Notes: generated from the letters alone by a model not told the origin. Shown: positions 7,667 to 16,790, numbered from the stretch's first letter. The stretch is DNA of 60,207 bases from Prevotella sp. (GCA_017508965.1 JAFWQT010000070.1:1-60207), one strand, 5' to 3'. Made by a program: numbers and translations.

Positions 7667-10413
7667 AGACTTTTCTCGAACATGTAGCCGCCGACATCAT
7701 CCGTCGCTATGGCACCCAGCTCAACCGCATCGCCGTCGTCTTCCCCAACAAGCGCGCATCGCTTTTCCTCGACGATGCCCTTGCCCGCATTGCCGGCAAA
7801 CCCATCTGGAGTCCGGCCTATATCACCATCAGCGACCTCTTCCGCCAAAACTCGCCCCTTTCCATCGGCGACCCCATCCGGCTTGTCTGCCTCCTGTTCC
7901 AGACCTTCAAGCGCATCACCGACCCTGCCAACACCAGCGACGAGACACTCGACCACTTCTATAGCTGGGGACAATTGCTCATCAGCGACTTCGACGACAT
8001 CGACAAGAATATGGCTTCGGCCCGCGACGTGTTCCGCAACCTGAAGGACATCCACGAACTGGACGATCTCTCCTATCTGAGTCCCGAGCAGATAAGCCTG
8101 CTCCGACGTTTCTTCGATAACTTCTCGGCCGAGCAGAACTCACGCCTGAAAGAGCGCTTCCTGAACCTCTGGACGCACTTCAACGACATCTACGACCAAT
8201 TCCGCCAATGCCTGCGCGAAAAGGAGATTGCCTACGAAGGCATGCTCTATCGCGACGTTGCCGAAAGAGACGACCCCGACTTCGACTACGACCTCTATCT
8301 CTTCGTGGGCTTCAACATGATGCAGAAGGTGGAAACCACGCTCTGCCGCAAGCTCAAGCAACAAGGCAAGGCCCGTTTCTACTGGGACTTCGACACCTAC
8401 TACATGCAACCCACGAACGAAGCCGGACACTACCTCCGCCAACTCCGGCAGATGTTTCCCAACGAGCTCGACGAAAGCGATGCCGACATCTTCAGCAATT
8501 TCACCGATGCCGGCAAGCAGCTCACCTTCGTCAGCGCTCCTACCGAGAACATTCAGGCACGCTATGTGAGCGACTGGCTGAAGCAGGGCAACCGCATTGC
8601 CGACGGACGCCAGACGGCCATCATTCTTTGCGACGAGCATCTGCTGCCCACCGTCATCCATTGTCTGCCCGACGAGGTAGAGAGCGTGAACGTCACCACC
8701 GGCTATCCGCTCTCCGACACACTCGTGGCCTCGTTTGTCATGCAGGTGTCGCAATACAAGTCGGCCACCCGTCCCACCAATTACATGTGGAGGCATATCC
8801 GCCGCCACCCCTACTTCCGCTTCATCGGTTCTGACGACTTCAGCCAGCCCACCACCACGAACCTCGAGTTCATCGTCTGGCTCCAGCAGCTCGTCAAGCG
8901 CGTAGCCGTCGGCCAAAGTGCCGAGAACGAGGCCGACCAAATGCAGAACGAGTCGTTGTTCCGCATGTACACCCTGCTCAACCGCCTCCGCACCATCATC
9001 GAGAGCGGCGAGATGGAGGCCGACCGCCACATCCTGCTCCAACTCATCCAGCAGCTCATCGGCGCCACCTCCATCCCGTTCCACGGAGAGCCCGCCGTTG
9101 GCCTTCAGGTAATGGGCGTACTCGAGTCGCGCAATCTCGATTTCAAGCATGTCTTGCTGCTCTCGTGCAACGAAGGCAATCTGCCCAAGGGCATCAACGA
9201 CTCCTCGTTCATCCCCTACTCCATCCGCAAGGCCTACGAGCTGACCACCGTCGACAACAAGGTGGCCATCTTCTCCTACTATTTCCACTCGCTATTGCAA
9301 CGCGCCGAGGATGTCACCATCTGTTACAACAACTCAACCGAGGACGGGCAGACCGGCGAAATGTCGCGCTTCATGCTCCAGCTGCTCATCGAGTGGCCTC
9401 ACACCATAGGACGCATCTCGCTAAAGTCGGGACAAAAGCAATTGCTCCTGCAACCCAAGACGGTCGAGAAGGATGAGGGCATCATGCAGACGCTCAACGC
9501 CTTCACCAGACTCTCACCATCGGCCATCAACCGCTATCTGCGATGCCCCCTTATGTTCTATTTCGCCTACGTGCTCGGATTGCAGGAACCCGTCGAGACC
9601 GACGAGGGCGAGATAGACGACCGCATCTTCGGAAATATCTTCCACAAGGCCGCCCAGCTTATCTACGACAGCCTCGGAAACAACATCCGCGAGGATATGC
9701 TCGACCAACTGCTCAGCCATCCCGAACAACTGGAAATATTCGTCGACAAGGCTCTCCACGAGGAACTTCCCGAACTGAAGCCCAACCAGCTCACAGGCCT
9801 GCAAATCATCAAGCGCGAAGTCATCCTTCGATACCTGAAGCGCCTGCTTACCATCGACCGCCAACTGGCTCCCTTCTCTATTATCGGCAACGAGAAGAAA
9901 GTATATGCCGACTTCTCGTTCACCACCACCCAGGGACGGCGCACCATCAGCATCGGAGGAAGCATCGACCGACTAGACCAGGTCAGCGGCGAGGACGACG
10001 GTCAGCCTGCGCTCCGCGTCATCGACTATAAGACGGGCCATGCTCCCTCGAAAGAGATAAAGGAAATATCCGAGATCTTCGACCCCGCCAGCATCCGCGA
10101 CAAGCACGGGCACTACTACCTTCAGACGATGATCTACTCCTACATCGTCAGCAACGACGCCCGCGTGAATCCCCGCCGGCTACCCGTGCGTCCAGGTCTG
10201 CTCTATATTCAGAAAGTGCAGCAAGAAGGCTACGACCCCGTTCTGAAGATAGACAAAAAGAAAATCAGCGACATACAGCAGTATGCCACCGACCTAAACG
10301 AAAGCCTCAGCGGACTGGTTTCCGAAATATTCGAGCCCACACGTCCGTTCATTCCAACTGCCGACAGGAAGCATTGTCTCGTCTGCCCCTATCGTCAGCT
10401 GTGCGGACTCTGA
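7663..10413 (+). CDS. addB: AddB-like nuclease with iron-sulfur cysteines
   Basis: Partner subunit of the AddAB-type break-repair enzyme (916 residues). The C-terminal PD-(D/E)XK nuclease is seen in RVIDYKTGHA. Cysteines C628 (RCPLMFYF) and C905, C908, C914 form one distant Cys plus C-x2-C-x5-C, the pattern of the iron-sulfur staple of AddB. The N-terminal half is helicase-like but has no Walker A motif, unlike Bacillus AddB. The start overlaps the addA stop as ATGA, indicating translational coupling. It converges on cdd five bases later with no obvious terminator. Confidence 0.85.
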   Translation: MKTFLEHVAADIIRRYGTQLNRIAVVFPNKRASLFLDDALARIAGKPIWSPAYITISDLFRQNSPLSIGDPIRLVCLLFQTFKRITDPANTSDETLDHFYSWGQLLISDFDDIDKNMASARDVFRNLKDIHELDDLSYLSPEQISLLRRFFDNFSAEQNSRLKERFLNLWTHFNDIYDQFRQCLREKEIAYEGMLYRDVAERDDPDFDYDLYLFVGFNMMQKVETTLCRKLKQQGKARFYWDFDTYYMQPTNEAGHYLRQLRQMFPNELDESDADIFSNFTDAGKQLTFVSAPTENIQARYVSDWLKQGNRIADGRQTAIILCDEHLLPTVIHCLPDEVESVNVTTGYPLSDTLVASFVMQVSQYKSATRPTNYMWRHIRRHPYFRFIGSDDFSQPTTTNLEFIVWLQQLVKRVAVGQSAENEADQMQNESLFRMYTLLNRLRTIIESGEMEADRHILLQLIQQLIGATSIPFHGEPAVGLQVMGVLESRNLDFKHVLLLSCNEGNLPKGINDSSFIPYSIRKAYELTTVDNKVAIFSYYFHSLLQRAEDVTICYNNSTEDGQTGEMSRFMLQLLIEWPHTIGRISLKSGQKQLLLQPKTVEKDEGIMQTLNAFTRLSPSAINRYLRCPLMFYFAYVLGLQEPVETDEGEIDDRIFGNIFHKAAQLIYDSLGNNIREDMLDQLLSHPEQLEIFVDKALHEELPELKPNQLTGLQIIKREVILRYLKRLLTIDRQLAPFSIIGNEKKVYADFSFTTTQGRRTISIGGSIDRLDQVSGEDDGQPALRVIDYKTGHAPSKEIKEISEIFDPASIRDKHGHYYLQTMIYSYIVSNDARVNPRRLPVRPGLLYIQKVQQEGYDPVLKIDKKKISDIQQYATDLNESLSGLVSEIFEPTRPFIPTADRKHCLVCPYRQLCGL

Positions 10414-10418
10414 CGCGC

Positions 10419-10898
10419 TCAACGCATGTTGCTGTCCACGAAATGGAGCGGCAGGAGCGACTTCACCGAGGGAATCACATAGACACCTTCCGTGCCGTAG
10501 AGCAATATGCGCACATCCTGCTTATAGCGGTCTTCCATCTCCAGTATCACCTGCCGGCAGGCGCCACAGGGCGAAACCGGCTGGGCCGTCAGTCCGTTCT
10601 CGTTGCGGGCGGCAATGGCCAATGCCGTGATAGCCTCTTCGGGAAACATCGACTGGGCGGCAAACACCGCAGAGCGCTCGGCACACAACCCTGAGGGGAA
10701 AGCCGCATTCTCCTGATTGGCGCCAATCACCTCGCGTCCGTCGGCCAGCCGCAGGCAGGCTCCCACATGGAAATTCGAATAGGGAGCATACGAATTCTGC
10801 GTTGCCCCGATGGCCTTCTCCACCAGTTGCCGGTCGTCATCTGCCAGTTCCTCCAACTGGCAAAATTGCATTCTGAAATTCAGTTCTATATCTTTCAT
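10419..10898 (-). CDS. cdd: cytidine deaminase
   Basis: Deaminates cytidine and deoxycytidine to uridine forms for pyrimidine salvage. The 159-residue protein has the zinc site C72-A-E74 (LCAERSAVFA) and C111-G-A-C114 (SPCGACRQV), which are the ligands and catalytic Glu of the family. The tetrameric homologues are about 130 residues, so this is slightly longer at the N-terminus. It stands alone, convergent with addB. Confidence 0.92.
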   Translation of the reverse strand: MKDIELNFRMQFCQLEELADDDRQLVEKAIGATQNSYAPYSNFHVGACLRLADGREVIGANQENAAFPSGLCAERSAVFAAQSMFPEEAITALAIAARNENGLTAQPVSPCGACRQVILEMEDRYKQDVRILLYGTEGVYVIPSVKSLLPLHFVDSNMR

Positions 10899-11010
10899 AG
10901 ATTATAATGTGTTAGGAGTTATGGAGAGCGATTCCAGGATTATTTGGTAATCATAGCTCTACATTGCTTTCCCTTCGGTCAGCGACCGTTGGTTCTACAC
11001 TAAAGATTCT

Positions 11011-12450
11011 TCACTCTTCACTTAAGAATTCAAAGCACCCCACGTCGGGCTTCTCGCCGCGCTTGTTGCCGTCGCGGTCATTATCGGCGGGATAGGCGGG
11101 ATTGCCTTTGTCGATGGCGGTCGATTTGGCGCTCAGCCTGAAGTCGTAGTGCTGTGTGTCAACGTTCACCAGTTTGAAGTGCTTCTCGCCCTGAACCGAT
11201 GCCGTGTCTTCCACATCCTCAAACACCACGTCCTTCATGCGCACTTCATCGTCCACCTTCGGCGTGCGTAGGATGCACGTCTCGAACAGGTAGTCGAACG
11301 CTTCTTCCTCGCCCTCCGTTGAGCCCATCACAACATCCTCGGCATAGCCCGTCACGATGCTGTTCGTGCAACTCAGCTTGAGGGGCATCGTTGTTGTGGA
11401 ACGGAAGTTCAGCGCCGGACCGCGGTTGCCGTCGAACGGATAGAACTGGGCCAACGTGCAGAAGTTCATCGCCACGTTGCCGCCCGTCATGTCCACGCAT
11501 GCCTTCAGCGTGTTCGTGAACTGGCAGTTCTCGGCCGTCACGCGGCAGTTGCTCATTCCGAGTCCCGTTCCCTGGCAGTTGTGTACGGTCATGTTCTTCA
11601 GCGTCAGCTTCTGCTTGTTCACATCTGCCGAGTCGCAAACTATTCCGTCGAACGAGCTGTGCAGGTCGGTAAACGACATTACGTTGTCGTACGACGGCTC
11701 ATAGAACCTTACACCCGCCCAGAGGCCGCTCATCAGGTCGTAGGGCAGATAGTCGAACATCCAGTCCAGCCGGTCGCCCCTCAGCGTCACCTCGTTGCCC
11801 GGCTCGCCCAGGCATTGCAGCCGTCCGTAGACGTCAATGCCAGCCCCATGGTGGAAGTAGAGTGTGGTGCCGGCCGCCAGAGTCAGCGTGGCCCCAGTCT
11901 CAACCGTCAGTTTGCCATACACGACAATCGGCTTCTCGCCCGTCAGCATGGTGTCCTTGGCGATGTGCAGATCGGTATATTTCGTGGCATCCCACGACCA
12001 AGCGTTCAGGTTCACCTTCTGTTCCCTACCGCTTTCCAGCAAGAACACCAGGTTATCCTCCACCAGCTGTGGCGTTTGCTTTCCGTTGCCCGGCGAAGTC
12101 AGTTCCACGAACACCCGCAGACTGTCGCCCTTCCTTATTTCAACCCCACTGGTCTGGTAGCCCGCGTCACGGCTCAGATACACGCCGTCCACATTCACCC
12201 TGAATCCGCTCTGGTTGCCCCGTTCCAGTCGTACGCTTGTGCATCGCAGACCTTTACCGTTGTCATTATGCACCCAGAAACTCTTCGTGATAGAGGGCAC
12301 AGCCGAGAACAGCGTATCCATTTTCAATGTGTCTGCCGTAAACCACAATCTATCCGATTGCGACACGCTGAACGACTCGTCGTCTTCACATCCGGCGAAC
12401 ACCAGCAGAGCCACTACCCATAGCAGGAGCGAAAATCTCATTCTGTCCAT
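11011..12450 (-). CDS. lipoprotein with right-handed beta-helix repeats
   Basis: A predicted cell-surface or periplasmic lipoprotein of 479 residues. The N-terminus has a hydrophobic stretch and the lipobox LVFAGC (Cys21). M4 at 12441 is an equally good start. After an N-terminal domain, residues from about 170 to 380 contain short repeated beta-helix coils (LTVETGATLTLAAGTTLYF is the first). The C-terminus has STAIDKGNPAYPADNDRDG and PDVGCFEF, the ending usual in Bacteroidetes proteins with a choice-of-anchor Q domain. Binding to a polysaccharide is possible, but no catalytic residues can be named. Confidence 0.7.
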   Translation of the reverse strand: MDRMRFSLLLWVVALLVFAGCEDDESFSVSQSDRLWFTADTLKMDTLFSAVPSITKSFWVHNDNGKGLRCTSVRLERGNQSGFRVNVDGVYLSRDAGYQTSGVEIRKGDSLRVFVELTSPGNGKQTPQLVEDNLVFLLESGREQKVNLNAWSWDATKYTDLHIAKDTMLTGEKPIVVYGKLTVETGATLTLAAGTTLYFHHGAGIDVYGRLQCLGEPGNEVTLRGDRLDWMFDYLPYDLMSGLWAGVRFYEPSYDNVMSFTDLHSSFDGIVCDSADVNKQKLTLKNMTVHNCQGTGLGMSNCRVTAENCQFTNTLKACVDMTGGNVAMNFCTLAQFYPFDGNRGPALNFRSTTTMPLKLSCTNSIVTGYAEDVVMGSTEGEEEAFDYLFETCILRTPKVDDEVRMKDVVFEDVEDTASVQGEKHFKLVNVDTQHYDFRLSAKSTAIDKGNPAYPADNDRDGNKRGEKPDVGCFEFLSEE

Positions 12451-12496
12451 TATTACTATAACGAATTTTCTCGGAAAATATTGTGGTCAGGCGCTT

Positions 12497-12682
12497 ATGG
12501 GCCTTTAGAGGAAGAGTTAGCTATCCAGACCAAGCGTTCCAGTTCCAGTTGTTCCAGTTAAAAACAAGGTATGCATTCTTTCTTGTATTATATATAATTA
12601 ATTAATTTATAGGTAGTTATATATAAATACAGAAAATTGGCATCTCAAAAAATCAATTGGAACAACTGGAACAATTGGAACG
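12497..12682 (+). repeat. AT-rich hairpin element, copy A
   Basis: The flank ATGGGCCTTTAGAGGAAGAG (12497-12516) is followed by an inverted repeat built of GTTCCA reiterations. The arms are 12535-12559 and 12655-12682; they pair throughout with one G-T wobble and a small internal loop, around a 95-bp AT-rich centre. Copy B near 31.2 kb has the same flank and layout but different arm sequence. It lies just upstream of the beta-helix lipoprotein gene and reads away from it. Confidence 0.7.
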
Positions 12683-12730
12683 GATGGGATTTCGCTCATT
12701 CAGATTTATTCTAAAAGTGTGCTTCTGATA

Positions 12731-12862
12731 GGCGGAAAACAAAGTTCCATTGGATGGAAAAGAGACTTTAAATGGACGGAAACCAGAGTTCCATTGGGTG
12801 GAAATTAGACTTTAATTGGAAGGTAACCAGACTTTAATTGAATGGTAATTAGACTTTAAATG
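12731..12862 (+). repeat. 22-bp tandem repeat array A (6 units)
   Basis: Six contiguous units of exactly 22 bp. Each opens with a gnnGGnAA-like stretch; four end in AGACTTTAAATG or AGACTTTAATTG, and two (the first and third) end in the variant AGTTCCATTG. No open frame runs through it. Together with hairpin copy A it fills the gap 12451-12893. Confidence 0.9.
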
Positions 12863-12893
12863 TGTTGCCAAGAAAACATAAAAAATAAGGCAA

Positions 12894-12923
12894 TAAAAAA
12901 TTGATTGTCTCACGACAATCAAT
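12894..12923 (-). terminator. terminator for DUF3256 gene or small RNA
   Basis: A perfect 10-bp stem (12900-12909 with 12914-12923, loop TCAC) is followed on the minus strand by six T residues. Confidence 0.8.
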
Positions 12924-12961
12924 CTTTTATTAACCTTAATAATCTAATACCATGAAAAACA
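12894..12961 (-). ncRNA. candidate small RNA 1
   Basis: Predicted minus-strand transcript of about 68 nt. The promoter is GTTG (12998-12995), 20 nt, TAAATTTG (12974-12967), and it ends at the hairpin terminator at 12900-12923. The RNA contains the complement of ACCTTAATAATCTAATACC (12933-12951) and of the ATG that follows it on the plus strand. The opposite strand therefore looks like a leader and start codon, with a stop after six codons. No coding capacity is seen. Confidence 0.4.
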
Positions 12962-12966
12962 CGTTG

Positions 12967-12998
12967 CAAATTTAGACATTATTTTTATTATATGCAAC
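12967..12998 (-). promoter_or_regulatory. minus-strand promoter for candidate small RNA 1
   Basis: A -7 box TAAATTTG (12974-12967) preceded at 20 nt by GTTG, one base off the TTTG consensus. The DUF3256 gene ends just upstream, so this promoter does not serve a protein gene. Confidence 0.45.
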
Positions 12999-13024
12999 TC
13001 TCATGGGTTACAGAAGAGCAGAAT

Positions 13025-13690
13025 TTAATATTTATTAAACCTTCCGCCCTCCCATTTATATTTTCTTTGCACTAAAATTGCACTCAGCTGCTGCTTTTCT
13101 TCAGCAGTGGCCACAGGAATGGACAGACTGAAGGTGATTTCTGGATGGACAGGCGACAACGAGGCGCTGACCATTACTGGGTCAATGAGTTTCTTGAGTT
13201 CCTGAAACCGGCTCTCGCTCATGGTGTCGGGCCGCTCTGTGAAGGCATCGAGCAGCGCAGAGGCTTCGGCATCGGTGCCCTGCATCACTCCTACCCCACT
13301 AAGCCCGAAGTCGCTGGCAATGGGCTGCCACGAAGTGCTGAAGAAGCTGACGAAACTCTCGGAAGCAGGTGCGCTGAAAGTGCGTACCATGCAGACCACG
13401 GAGTCGGCCTGGGCAGGCAGCAGTTTCAGCTGGATGGCAGACGACTCGGAGAGGTGCACGCGGGTGTAGTCGGCAGTAAGGGTGTCCATCGTGCTCTGGC
13501 CGTTCATGCGGTTCTTCACCTCGGCCTTGACGCCCATGTCGACAAAGTCGAGCAGTTCGGTTCGCAGGTTACGGTCGAGGCAGGTGCAGAGCGAGTCGGG
13601 CATTGACAGCCACAAGTCGCGCATGGAAAGCTGCGCCCCGGCAAGTGCCGGAACGCAGAGTGCTATGAGGATGAATGCTAATTTCTTCAA
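13025..13690 (-). CDS. DUF3256 family secreted protein
   Basis: A 221-residue Bacteroidetes-specific protein of unknown function. It has a signal peptide (MKKLAFILIALCVPALAGA-Q) and then the family opening LSMRDLWLSMPDSL, followed by NLRTELLDFVDMG. Two halves of similar beta-rich character follow. It is the last gene of a minus-strand run starting at bamD, 33 bases after paaK, so it may be co-transcribed. A terminator at 12900-12923 follows. Confidence 0.75.
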   Translation of the reverse strand: MKKLAFILIALCVPALAGAQLSMRDLWLSMPDSLCTCLDRNLRTELLDFVDMGVKAEVKNRMNGQSTMDTLTADYTRVHLSESSAIQLKLLPAQADSVVCMVRTFSAPASESFVSFFSTSWQPIASDFGLSGVGVMQGTDAEASALLDAFTERPDTMSESRFQELKKLIDPVMVSASLSPVHPEITFSLSIPVATAEEKQQLSAILVQRKYKWEGGRFNKY

Positions 13691-13723
13691 AATGGTTGTT
13701 CGTTAACAAAGAGATAACGTGGA

Positions 13724-15061
13724 TTAGCCGCGGCCCTCGCGCAAATCCTTCACGCGCACGGCCTTTCCCTCGCTGACGGGGAGCGAACCTTTCTTGACGA
13801 GGCGCACACGGGGAGTGAGCAGAATCTCGTCTTTCAGCGCGCGCTGGATGTCCTTGGTCATCTTCTCGAGTTCGGGGATGATGTCGGTAGCGATGTCGTC
13901 GAGCTCCACCTCAACGGTACAGATGTCGTTGTCGTTCTCGGTTGAGAGAGTGATGAGGTAGTTGCTGCCGAGTCCCGGATATTGCACGAGTATCTTCTCG
14001 ATCTGCATGGGGAACACGTTGACGCCCTTGATGATGAACATATCGTCGGTACGGCCCTTGATGCGGTCGATACGGCGATGGGTGCGGCCACATGGGCACT
14101 CGCCGGTAAGGATGCGGGTGAGGTCGCGCGTGCGATAGCGCAGGATAGGCATCATGTCGCGGTCGAGGGTGGTGAGCACCATCTCGCCCATCTCGCCGTC
14201 GGGCACGGGCTCAAGGGTGTCGGGATCAACTATTTCGATGATGTAGTTGTCTTCCCAGAGGTGCATGCCATTCTGATACTTGCACTCGAAGGCCACGCCC
14301 GGACCGTTCATCTCGGTCATACCGAACGAGTTGTAGGCCTTGACGCCCAGCAGACGCTCAATACGGCGGCGCTGCTCTTCGGTGTGCGGCTCGGCGCCGA
14401 TGAAGAGGGTGCGCAGATGGGTGCTGCGGGGGTCGATGCCTTCCTCCTGGAACACCTCGGCCAAACGGATAGCGTATGACGGGATGGCATGAAGGCAAGT
14501 GGTGCCGAAGTCGCGGATGAACATAATCTGTCGCTTGGAGTTACCGGCTGCGGCTGGGATGGTGGTGGCACCAAGGCGCTCGGCTCCGTACTGGAAGCCC
14601 AGTCCGCCGGTGAACATGCCGTAGCCGCTTGAGTTCTGGAAGAAGTCGGAATTGCGGCAGCCCACCATATACATATTACGGGCAATCATGTTGGCCCATG
14701 AGTCGATGTCGTGTCTGGAATAGGTGACAACGGTTGGATTGCCGGTCGTACCGCTGGTAGAATGCAGGCGGATGGCATCGTCGAGGTTGCCGCCAACGAG
14801 TCCGAAGGGATAGTTCTCGCGCAGGTCAGCCTTGGTGGTGAACGGTAACTTACGGATGTCGCTGACACTATTGAAATCGTCGGGGGTGAGTCCGAGCTCG
14901 CCGAGCCGCTTCTTGTAGAACGGGCTCTTAAGGGCAATCTCTACTGACTTCTTGAGCTTGGCTACCTGAAGTTTCTCAAGCTCTTCACGCGGCATGGTCT
15001 CGAGTTCCGGCTGCCAGTATTCGCCGTGCTCGGCGCCGGTGGGATAAAACTCGTTGTTCAT
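13724..15061 (-). CDS. paaK: phenylacetate-CoA ligase
   Basis: Activates aryl acids such as phenylacetate to their CoA thioesters using ATP, in the cytoplasm. The 445-residue protein has the AMP-binding P-loop HSTSGTTGNPTVV, a NSFGMTEMNGPG adenylate-binding motif, a YRTRDLTRI hinge region and a C-terminal GRTDDMFIIKGVNVFP lysine region typical of PaaK. No paa ring-oxygenase genes are nearby. In anaerobic gut Bacteroidales the enzyme more likely works with indolepyruvate-type oxidoreductases in amino acid metabolism; that is inference. Confidence 0.9.
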   Translation of the reverse strand: MNNEFYPTGAEHGEYWQPELETMPREELEKLQVAKLKKSVEIALKSPFYKKRLGELGLTPDDFNSVSDIRKLPFTTKADLRENYPFGLVGGNLDDAIRLHSTSGTTGNPTVVTYSRHDIDSWANMIARNMYMVGCRNSDFFQNSSGYGMFTGGLGFQYGAERLGATTIPAAAGNSKRQIMFIRDFGTTCLHAIPSYAIRLAEVFQEEGIDPRSTHLRTLFIGAEPHTEEQRRRIERLLGVKAYNSFGMTEMNGPGVAFECKYQNGMHLWEDNYIIEIVDPDTLEPVPDGEMGEMVLTTLDRDMMPILRYRTRDLTRILTGECPCGRTHRRIDRIKGRTDDMFIIKGVNVFPMQIEKILVQYPGLGSNYLITLSTENDNDICTVEVELDDIATDIIPELEKMTKDIQRALKDEILLTPRVRLVKKGSLPVSEGKAVRVKDLREGRG

Positions 15062-15118
15062 TTCTGGTTGTAAGTTTTCTTATTGTAATGAGTTAATAAT
15101 CTTTGATGTGATGAAGCA

Positions 15119-15574
15119 TCAGCGGATACGGTCCATAGAACGCACCAGCCGCTCGTCGGCCATGATTCCCTGGCGGGCCATGAAATAGAGCACTATGGCC
15201 ACAGCAGGCAATGCCAGGGGCAGCTCGGGAGTGAGCGTGAAGGTGGCTCGCTCGCCGGTAAACACCAGCCAGGCAAACAACAGGTACCACACCACCAGCA
15301 GGAAGATGCAGAAGGCGCAGAGGGCTGCCTGGCGGCGGCGGTTCTTGTAAAGGAAGATGTCGAAGAATCCGATGGCTGCCGAGAGCAGAAGTACTGCAAA
15401 GAGCGGCCATGCGGAAAAGTCGCGGGCGCCGTTGCCGTCGGCAATCCAAAGATTGAGCACCTGCGAGGGTGCGCCCATTCCTGAAGGCAGGAGGGTGGCC
15501 ACGGGCAGGCTAAGGCAGCATACGCTGACGATGACGGCAAGGATGAGGAACAGGGTTTGCTTGCGCTGTATCAT
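15119..15574 (-). CDS. DUF4293 family membrane protein
   Basis: A 151-residue inner-membrane protein with four predicted transmembrane helices, beginning MIQRKQTLFLILAVIV, the opening usual for DUF4293. Function unknown. Its start overlaps the stop of the omega subunit gene by ATGA, so the two are translationally coupled. The bamD-omega-DUF4293 neighbourhood is frequent in Bacteroidales. Confidence 0.8.
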   Translation of the reverse strand: MIQRKQTLFLILAVIVSVCCLSLPVATLLPSGMGAPSQVLNLWIADGNGARDFSAWPLFAVLLLSAAIGFFDIFLYKNRRRQAALCAFCIFLLVVWYLLFAWLVFTGERATFTLTPELPLALPAVAIVLYFMARQGIMADERLVRSMDRIR

Positions 15575-15906
15575 GCCTCGTCGATTTTATCCTTTGAGGG
15601 ATCTCTGAAATACACCTGGTTGTCGATGAATTCCTCGGTAGCGAGAAGCGTGGGCTTTGGCAGCTTCTCGTAATAGCGTGAGATTTCTATCTGTTCACGG
15701 TTTTCGAACACCTCCTCGAGCGAATCGTTATAGGAAGCAAACTCGGCCAGCTTCTTGCTGAGGTCTTGCTTGATCTCGATGGAAATCTGATTGGCACGCT
15801 TGCCGATGATGGCCACGCTCTCGTAGATGTTGCCGGTTTCCTTGCAGAGGTCCATAATGTTCCGGGTTACTGTGTTGTTGGGTGCTTTTGACTTTTTGTA
15901 ATCCAT
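15571..15906 (-). CDS. rpoZ: RNA polymerase omega subunit (Rpb6-like)
   Basis: Small subunit that helps fold and hold the beta-prime subunit of RNA polymerase. The 111-residue protein matches the Bacteroidetes omega type: TGNIYESVAIIGKRANQIS is the conserved core, followed by LSKKLAEFASYNDSLEEV. The gene lies 44 bases after bamD and overlaps DUF4293 by four bases, consistent with one operon. Confidence 0.87.
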   Translation of the reverse strand: MDYKKSKAPNNTVTRNIMDLCKETGNIYESVAIIGKRANQISIEIKQDLSKKLAEFASYNDSLEEVFENREQIEISRYYEKLPKPTLLATEEFIDNQVYFRDPSKDKIDEA

Positions 15907-15950
15907 AATTTTTATTTCTGTTAAATGGTTTTCCTTTTTTTGAATTGAAA

Positions 15951-16790
15951 TCAGTTGTTCTCCTGGTTACTGCCAGTATATTTCTTGCAGACGGCAATGT
16001 ACTTCTCGGCCAGTTTCACGTTCTTCGAGTCAGGATATTCGTTGACGAAGCCGTAGCACTCGTCCTCGGCATCCTGAAAGCGCTCCAGCTGGCGCGAAGC
16101 CACCGAGTTGCGGGCCAGTTCGTACTTGCTCTTCATGATGAGCAGGGCGAAATCTTCGCGCATGGTGGTGTAGGGATAGTCCTTCAGCGCATTCTGGGCT
16201 GTAACGATACACGACTCGTAGTTGCTCTCCTCGTTTGAATTGATGTTGCCGAAATAGCCGCCCAGGTCGAAGTAAAGCTGAGCGTTATAGAGTTCCTTCT
16301 TGACGAGCTTGTCCTGAAGTTCGAATAGGCGGTCCTGGGCCTGCGACTTCATCTTGGCATCAGGATACAGGTCGAGATATTCCTGAAAGGCGGCGATGGC
16401 CTTGATGGTCTGCGTCTGGTCGAGACGGGGCTCGGGGGTACTCATATAGAGACTTTGGCCGATGTAATAGTTGGCGTCCTCGGCATAGTAGCCCTTGGGA
16501 TACGAGGTGCAATACTTCTTAAAGGCAGCCGAGGCCGACTCGTAGTCGAGGTTGCAATACTGGGCCATAGCGAGCATATAGAGGCTCTCCTGAGCATTGT
16601 CGGTACCTTTTTGGAAGGATATCAGGTCGTTAAGAAGTGTGATGGCGTGGTTGTATTTCCCTGTTGCGAAATACTCCTTGGCATACTCATACTTCATGGG
16701 CATATCGGTTGACTTCAACACATGGTTGAACTGATTGGCGCAACTGCTGAAAAACAGGGTTGCGGCTATCATGACAAGCGCTTTCTTCAT
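15951..16790 (-). CDS. bamD: outer membrane assembly lipoprotein BamD
   Basis: Lipoprotein component of the BAM machine that inserts beta-barrel proteins into the outer membrane. The 279-residue protein has a lipobox (LFFSSC, Cys17) and TPR-type repeats: YEYAKEYFATGKYNHAITLL, then SLYMLAMAQYCNLDYESA and others. Length matches the family. It is the first gene of the minus-strand run and has a consensus promoter upstream. Confidence 0.9.
   Translation of the reverse strand: MKKALVMIAATLFFSSCANQFNHVLKSTDMPMKYEYAKEYFATGKYNHAITLLNDLISFQKGTDNAQESLYMLAMAQYCNLDYESASAAFKKYCTSYPKGYYAEDANYYIGQSLYMSTPEPRLDQTQTIKAIAAFQEYLDLYPDAKMKSQAQDRLFELQDKLVKKELYNAQLYFDLGGYFGNINSNEESNYESCIVTAQNALKDYPYTTMREDFALLIMKSKYELARNSVASRQLERFQDAEDECYGFVNEYPDSKNVKLAEKYIAVCKKYTGSNQENN

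Noticed and set aside
12731-12862. CRISPR array.
   Set aside because: The 22-bp units are contiguous with no unique spacers of regular length, and there are no cas genes.
12952-12975. Seven-codon frame (MKNTLQI) after a leader-like sequence on the plus strand.
   Set aside because: Too short to call a gene; treated as the complement of candidate small RNA 1 or the decayed start of a lost gene.
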